From the NCBI RefSeq assembly GCF_025024155.1, contig NW_026251756.1, positions 186,001-250,000 of the forward strand: a stretch of DNA of 64,000 nt. The letters run 5' to 3'. A model generated the notes under the pieces. That model worked only from the letters and a program-made list of their open reading frames with translations. It was not told where the DNA came from and ran no database searches. Both the position numbers and the translations under genes were made by a program. Each line of letters starts with the position of its first letter. Position 1 is the stretch's first letter. This stretch comes from Gamsiella multidivaricata. Lineage: Eukaryota > Mortierellomycota > Mortierellomycetes > Mortierellales > Mortierellaceae. Shown piece after piece: positions 58,155-64,000 of the stretch.

Positions 58155-61100
58155 GGTTGTGTCGTGTTCTTTGTGCGGTTGAGTTGGGTTTAGGAACGAG
58201 GGCTGGCGAGATTTATATCGCCATATCTAATTAAAATTTTATATTCGCTTTCAACTTAGCATAATTCCCGCTCTTCCTTTGAGCCCCCCGTGGCGTCGTT
58301 TTTGGATGTCAGGGGATTGGGGATGGCTCCAGTAATTGCTGACTGGCGATGATGGTGATGTTTATGGCAATAAAAGCGGGGAGTAACTTGGGGGAAAGGC
58401 GCGAGACAGGCACGGTTGGGCTCCATGAGGGCCGACAGCCCTGCGAGTTCTGGAGGTTGATAACATCTCCACATCGAAACCACGGGCAACCCAGACTAAT
58501 GCGTTTGATTGTGTCATGGACACCGATGGTCTTGATCTTGTCCTCACGACGTGGCGGGATTTCAAGCGACCTGGTGAAAGTAAAGACGCGTGTTTTTTGA
58601 ATGACTGATAGCCATGCGGTACCTTCTATACCCCTTTCGTATCCTCCTATCGCCCCTCTTCGAGCGACCTCCCCTGCTGGTAGGGCATGTCGCTTCTCAG
58701 TCCCCGTCTTCGGGCCGCAGTCGACGTGCCAGACGTCGTTCGAATCTAGTTAGAAAGAAATGTGGTAGTGATTATGATAGTCCGTGTATCATCCATCCAT
58801 ATGGAATCTTGAAATACAGGCGCCGTTGTAGCTGCTTGCACGATAGAGGATTCTGATGTTAACGGCACTGTAGCGATTTCTGGCCAGAAGCCGCGATACC
58901 AATATAATTATCCCTCCCCCCTCACCTCTGTGCTGACCACATTCAAAACTCAAAGTGTGTCCTAAAACGAACTTACTCTTATGCTCTACGCGTGCATGCT
59001 ATCATACGTAGTTTAGCCTACACGCGTTTTGTTTAAGATCCCTGCATATGTAACTCTTTTTTACAGACTGGGGTGAGCTCGGACGTCTGAAGAGTACCAC
59101 GGACACCTTTCCAGGCGTCATGGGCCGTATCGATTTCCTTGGTGGTTTTTGCCCTCAGCGAATTCTCTCATTTGATTATCTCCTGGTACGCTGTTTGGAC
59201 ATTGTTGCCTCCTTGTTGCTTCAGGCGTCTGGCCCGCTCCTTGACTATCCTTCGCGTGCAAGAGATGTTGTCCCATCTGGCGCATACTCGCCTTGTTGGA
59301 CTTGGGCAACTCCATAGCCTGAGCAGCCAACATCCATGAGTAAGAAGGCGGAGAAGTTCTCATGATAGCGGCATCTCCCTCCTCCAGAGACTCGTCGATC
59401 CCTCAATATCGACATACTCTATGAGTGGAGGTAGTCACTGATACAAGGACTGACCGCCATCTCCTAGCGCGCGTGCACAATCATTTAGTTCCGCAGATAT
59501 CCTGCTTCTTCCACTGCTCTGGGCCCTCAAGGATCCATCTACTAGTCAATGCAGCCGACCATATCGAATAGGAGTGTGAACCTTGACTGTTCTCATAGTG
59601 GGACAGCGCTGTTCGCGTTGCATGGGCCAGACAACGGCTACATTTATTATATGAAGCACAAGATGCCATAGTGCTATGGGACGTCATTGACAGCATGAGA
59701 ATGGATGCGTCACTCCTTGCGAGCATACCTGCATACGTCTGTGACACCACTCCTTTTATCAGCACCACCAACTTTTTTGTATCTGCAGAACGTACACACT
59801 GTACGGGTGCAAGAGAGGGAGGGCGAATGGGATATTGTCATAGACAATTGGGGGGGGGGGGGGGGGGGGACGGTGAGAAGGGATAGCAAAAGGCTGCGGG
59901 CAATACGCAATAGAAGGGATCAAGAGGGAATGCAAGAAGAGCGTGGGAGAGGCAGCAGGGGAGCTGCGCAAGGTTCACCTCGAGCTCGCACTGTCATCCA
60001 GGTAGGCATCGTTTCCTGCAGTATGTTTCGGTGGCATCGCGAATCGAGTTCCTTACTAACAGCTTTTTATTTTATTTTATCGTACCATAGTGGCGTCAAG
60101 GTAGGCCGCCACACGTAAACCCGCTCTTTGGAGCTGTCAGTCGTAGACCGCCTCACCAAGCACTGACCACGATATTGATAGCAGCGTCGGTTATAGCTGC
60201 ACCGGTCTATGCCTACAAAAGCAACCATAGGCACTATCGAGATATCACTGTCTTCAGCAATGGCAACCAGAATGTAAAGCGCCGGCTGCAGTAGTAATGG
60301 CACACTCCATGCGCAGACCAAGACCAGGCTTGATGCACATGAGAAGAAACGTAGAGGATATCCAAACAGTATCGGCGACATTTCGATAAAAGTGAAGCCG
60401 ACCGAGGCAAGCAGGAAGCGATAGAGTTCCTGCGGACTCGAGGTGAATCACAGTCACCAAAGCACTCTAAAGCTTTCAAAAACAACCTTAATAAAGTCCA
60501 TAGCGAAATATACGAATTACAATAGCGATGGTCTCGAATTCTACGTCGGATAATCGCGTAAAGACTAGGAAACAAAAGCCAGTTCTATGTATCCAATGAA
60601 CCATCTCTTGGTTGACGCGATGCTCGAAAGGTATGGTGTAGTTGAATTAAAAAACCAGGCTGTAGTTTATATTTCCTTCAATGGTCCATAAGAAGGGGCA
60701 TGTAATTGTTGGTGGTGATACAGAAACGGTGACCGGAACGGCAGATGGATAGTTGAGCAGAAGAACAGTTGGATAGTTGAATCAACAACAGAAACAAAGT
60801 TTGACGCGTGTCATGTTGGACGCGACGCGTGCAAGTTCCCCTGGTGGCTGTGCCTTTGTTCCACTTTGCTGGGCCACTCTGCGGAAGAATAAATGGATGA
60901 GTTTGCTGAATGTAGCACAGGAGAAACACCGGGAACGAGCGTAGTGCCAAATGTGTGTGCCAACAACCCTATTGCACATGGACCAATCTTGATATATTCG
61001 CATTCCAAGTGATGAAATGGGGGGATGTGCTAATTCTCATATGTCTAGGATGGAATTGAATAATAGGTATCCTCGACACCGATCCCACCACTATCCCTCA

Positions 61101-61489
61101 TTCCACTTTCACCGAAGTTGCTGTACATCTGTATCAAGAAAGGAATGTCCTTGGAGGAATGTCCTTGTGCAGGCAGGTAAAAAGATGCGATAGATCGCCA
61201 TGGTGAATGAGAATCTCCTGTCCTGCGCGAATGCGTTTGTAGAACATGCGTAGAAGATTATTGCACGAGCAGAAAGAAAGGGAAAGATTCTCATTCCTGT
61301 CGATCCCGCGTTGCTATCCCTTTGGAAAGTTCACGAATCCATCGATGTGCGTCGATGTGCATCTGAGTGCTGTATTTGATATGTGGGAGAAGTGGAGTTG
61401 GTTCATTCAGAGACCTCAGATGGCATGAAAATAGCCAGGAATGCAGGACGACCTTATGAACAAACGAGGCCCCCGTATCCTGCTTCACT
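58155..61489. other. 3.3-kb stretch without a supported gene
   Basis: The first 70 nt include TATAAAT on the minus strand (58211-58217) for the rhodanese-type gene. Beyond that, open frames on both strands are short and unlinked. A G20 tract is at 59850-59869. A minus frame at 59118-59363 has a protein-like piece (RQMGQHLLHAKDSQGAG) but neither start nor partners. Decayed gene or element sequence is possible. The last part should be the promoter of the secreted-protein gene. Confidence 0.5.
59850..59869 (+). repeat. G20 homopolymer
   Basis: A run of 20 G, able to form a G-quadruplex on the plus strand. Such runs are also prone to assembly length errors. Confidence 0.95.
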
Positions 61490-61497
61490 TATAAAAG
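61490..61497 (+). promoter_or_regulatory. TATA box of the secreted-protein gene
   Basis: TATAAAAG lies 114-121 nt upstream of the ATG at 61611. A CT-rich segment, (CCC)CTCTATTCCCC, lies between. Confidence 0.6.
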
Positions 61498-61610
61498 AAC
61501 AGCATCTTGCCATCGCTGTAGTCTTATCTTCAGTACTACTAAGACTAATTTATACCCCATCCCCTCTATTCCCCTTTGGCACTCTCACTACATCTTGTAT
61601 AATAATTACA

Positions 61611-63279
61611 ATGAAGTCAAACCTCGTTCTCAGCTTGACAGTCGTCCTCGGACTTGTCATCGGCTCCAGCAACTCTGCTCCTATCGCCGGCAAGCGTGCC
61701 CGGCTTAACAGACGCAACGAATACCCAGCCTGCCCTAGCACCCTTCAAGGTCCTTCTGGCAGCGCTTACTTTGGTATGGACACATATTCAAGCAGTAGTG
61801 GTCCTTGACCAGAATAACACGTCCACTCACACTTTTCTGCACCCTATATAAAATCGTCTGTAGCCTTCAGCACCAATCTCAACAATCAGGTTGCAAAGGA
61901 AGCCTGCGCATCATGCTACAACGGTATCTTGGCCGATGTCTCTACAACCGATATGCAGTTCCTGCGAGGCAATATCGAACAGGACTCTTGGATTAAGTCC
62001 TGGAACGGCGATGATTACTCGAGCAGCTGCCTAACCATCAAGCGCGCCGATGCAGGTATTAACCCTTCGTGCACTTTTTTCATGTTGTACTTACAGTCGG
62101 GAGGTACAGCTGTAATGACACGTCTTTCGTATCATCCTTTCCCTTGTAGCGTCATCCGTAGGAGTCGATGAAGCTTGCGGCGCTGAGCTTTGGCCCCTCT
62201 GCATAGCCACCTCGGAGCAGCCTGATGGTGCCCAGAAATTAGAGGCTACAGAGGACGAGAATGGACCTGCTTCGATCACTGCCCGGGCCGTCCCTTACCT
62301 CGCAAGTGTCACTTCCGAGGTCCCAAACGCCGCTTCTGTCATAGATACCACTTCTCCTGAAGCTGCCCCAGTTCCCGAGACTACCCCAGCTCCTGAGTCT
62401 GCCCCAGCTTCTGAAGCTGATCCTGATCCTGAAGCTGATTCTGCGCCTGAGGCTGCCCCAACTCCTGAGGCCAGTCCTGAGGTTAATCCTGAAGCTACCC
62501 CTGCACCTGAGGCTGCCCCTGCTCCCGAAGCTGCCCCTGCTCCAGAAGCTGCCCCTGCTCCTGCTCCTGAGGCCAGTCCTGAGGCTAGCCCTGAAGTCGC
62601 CCCTGCCCCAGAGGCTGCCCCAGCTCCTGAGGCTAATCCTGAAGCTGCCCCTGTCCCCGAGTCCGCCCCTGCCCCCGAGTCCACCCCTGCTCCTGAGGCT
62701 GATCCTGCCCCCGAGGCTGCCCCAGCTCCTGAGGCCAGCCCTGAGGTTAACCCTGAAGCTGCCCCTGCTCCCGAGTCTGCCCCAGCTCCTGAGGCTGATC
62801 CTGCTCCTGAGGCCAGTCCTGAAGCCAATCCTGAAGCTGCCCCTGCCCCTGAAGCTGCCCCTGCCCCTGAGGCTGCCCCAGCTCCCGAACAGGACGAGAT
62901 TACACCGACCGTTGTTGAGGAGGTGAGTAAGACCACTTCCGAAACTTCCTCCGCTCCAGAGGTGACTACTCCTCGTCACCCTTCGGGACACGATCAGGAT
63001 ATTGAGGTTGAGGTGGTTGAGGCCCCAGTTGCAGTACCCGCTCCTGATGTTGCCAATGAGCCCGTGCTGGCTATCATAACTCCCAGTCCCGAGGATCTCA
63101 ATGTTTCGATGGAGGATGAGATATTGGCAGCGGAGAAGGCAGAGTTCCGTGACGCATTCGAGGCTGAGGAGGTCGCGTGCTCGAGCACACTGGCGATGGG
63201 TGAACAGGATCCCTTGGTGAACAAGTACATGATTGAGAAGGCTGCCCACTCGGCACAATGCGATGCTCACGACCATTAA
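61611..63279 (+). CDS. Secreted protein with Pro-Ala-Glu (PEA/PAPE) repeat domain
   Basis: Three exons join into 494 residues: 61611-61773, 61864-62055 and 62150-63279. A signal peptide (MKSNLVLSLTVVLGLVIGSSNS) leads to a basic segment (GKRARLNRRNEYPACP) with a possible dibasic cleavage site. Then comes a Cys-containing N-terminal domain: EACASCYNGILADVS, SSSCLTIKRAD, DEACGAELWPLC. The middle 185 residues are tandem PAPEAA/PAPEAD/PEASPE units, very acidic and Pro-rich, likely an extended wall-spanning spacer. The C-terminal part, with AEKAEFRDAFEAEEVACSS, is acidic and ends CDAHDH. No GPI-anchor signal or enzyme motif is visible. A wall or extracellular matrix role is inferred. The paired cysteines on both sides of the repeat suggest disulphide-stabilised domains. 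I do not recognise the family. Confidence 0.75.
62337..62895 (+). repeat. Degenerate 6-12-bp coding repeat (GCTCCTGAG-type, PAPE units)
   Basis: About 45 copies of GA(A/G)GCT(GCC)CC(T/C)-type units encode Pro-Ala-Glu repeats. Synonymous and Ala-to-Ser/Asp/Asn changes between units suggest repeated expansion. The repeat also keeps the opposite strand free of stops. Confidence 0.9.
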
Positions 63280-63589
63280 ATACCATCAGAAAGCTTCTGT
63301 TTCGAAAGAAGGAGTGCTGGACCACCCTTGTAAATAAACAATAGCGATTGAGCTGCGATATACATCCATGCCTGTGAACGGCGTGTAGAAAATTAACCGT
63401 TGTATGTATCCGTAGAATGTCTGTGAAGAGAACAAACCTTATCCATCGCCAGTTCAGGAGCTGCGCACCAGAACAGAGTCTCTTCACATCTCGAAGGACT
63501 TCTCCTCCTCTCTCTTTTGAATCTTTACTTCTCCATACCTTCCCTCTCTTCCGCATACCCTTCATCATAACACAGCAACTGCAGACATC

Positions 63590-64000
63590 ATGTTTACTGG
63601 CATCGTAGAAATCCTCGGGAAGGTCACCGACATTGCACCTCTCGACTTTTCAGAATCAGGTGGAAAAGGATTCAGCATCACCATTGGCGAGGCTGCCGAG
63701 ATCCTGGGCGACTGCCATCTTGGCGACAGCATTGCTGTCAATGGTAAGTTCAAGCGCGCAGGGTTCTTGTCATACAACTCGGTCCATTTTACTCGAAAAA
63801 GACTCTGTGTCTAATACGAGATTGATCTGGATCGCCCTTCTCTCTCTCTCTTTCATATTCAGGAACCTGCTTGACCGTAACAGAGTTCGGTGCCTCGTTC
63901 TTCAAAGTTGGTGTCGCACCCGAGACCCTGCGCAAGACCAATCTCGGTATGCATCTTCGATTGCTCAAAGCAGCGACGACAATTATTACGCTTTATCAGC
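63590..64000 (+). CDS. RIB5: Riboflavin synthase, alpha chain (3' partial at window end)
   Basis: Exons 63590-63743 and 63863-63946 are visible, giving 79 residues. A third exon probably begins at 64000, after TTTATCAG. The start MFTGIVEILGKV is the hallmark N-terminus of riboflavin synthase. GEAAEILGDCHLGDSIAVNGTCLTVTEF is the first of its two beta-barrel lumazine-binding repeats, and FFKVGVAPETLRKTNLG continues it. The enzyme forms riboflavin by dismutation of two 6,7-dimethyl-8-ribityllumazine molecules, the last step before FMN and FAD. A C/T-rich leader (63505-63560) precedes the ATG. The second repeat lies outside the window. Confidence 0.95.

Noticed and set aside
62239..63276. 345-codon open frame on the minus strand
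   Set aside because: It is the shadow of the PAPE repeat; the peptide is a Gly/Ser/Arg repeat. The plus strand has a signal peptide, TATA box and introns.

Overview
The window looks like nuclear DNA of a filamentous, early-diverging fungus. Genes carry many short GT-AG introns (mostly 80-120 nt), intergenic spaces are a few hundred bases, low-complexity tracts are common, and nearly every recognisable product is a typical fungal housekeeping protein. The gene set and the HQQQ, poly-N and poly-S protein style fit Mucoromycota, most likely Mortierellaceae. That placement is inference from style, not a database result. I found no bacterial operon, CRISPR array, rRNA gene or intact transposon.

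Layout, 1-25 kb: end of a PPR-like gene (+); compact Pbs2-type MAPKK (-); API5 homologue with a glutamine-rich tail (-); Rad23 (+), head to head with API5; an unresolved locus at 10.3-11.0 kb; an amino-acid/GABA-type permease with a 2-nt exon (+); a secreted copper-monooxygenase-like protein (-); about 3.8 kb without a gene; a PIG-X/Pbn1 GPI-anchor protein (-); a 57-residue MLRQ/B12D-type membrane protein (-); a CENP-B-type DNA-binding protein (-).

25-46 kb: an orphan 3' half of a class II tRNA; a Nudix + two CCCH fingers + W2 fusion protein (+); an LRR protein (-); an unrecognised 276-residue protein (-); a Memo homologue carrying one frameshift (+); a C2H2 protein with a duplicated finger pair (-); a large disordered protein (-); a repeat-rich stretch with orphan exon-like fragments; an ABHD11/Eat1-type hydrolase (-), head to head with a glutaredoxin (+).

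46-64 kb: a RhoGAP (+); a Ser/Thr-rich disordered protein (-); Rad51 (+); a Cdc25/rhodanese-type protein (-); about 3.4 kb without a clear gene; a secreted protein with a Pro-Ala-Glu repeat domain (+); and the 5' part of riboflavin synthase (+), cut by the window end.

The genes form no single pathway. They cover stress signalling, DNA repair (Rad23, Rad51), redox and detoxification, ER GPI-anchor synthesis, Rho signalling, secretion and flavin synthesis. The most unusual items are the Nudix-CCCH-CCCH-W2 protein and the 2-nt exon in the permease. Exon borders were placed by eye from splice consensus, reading phase and family similarity. Nearly all models close in frame.
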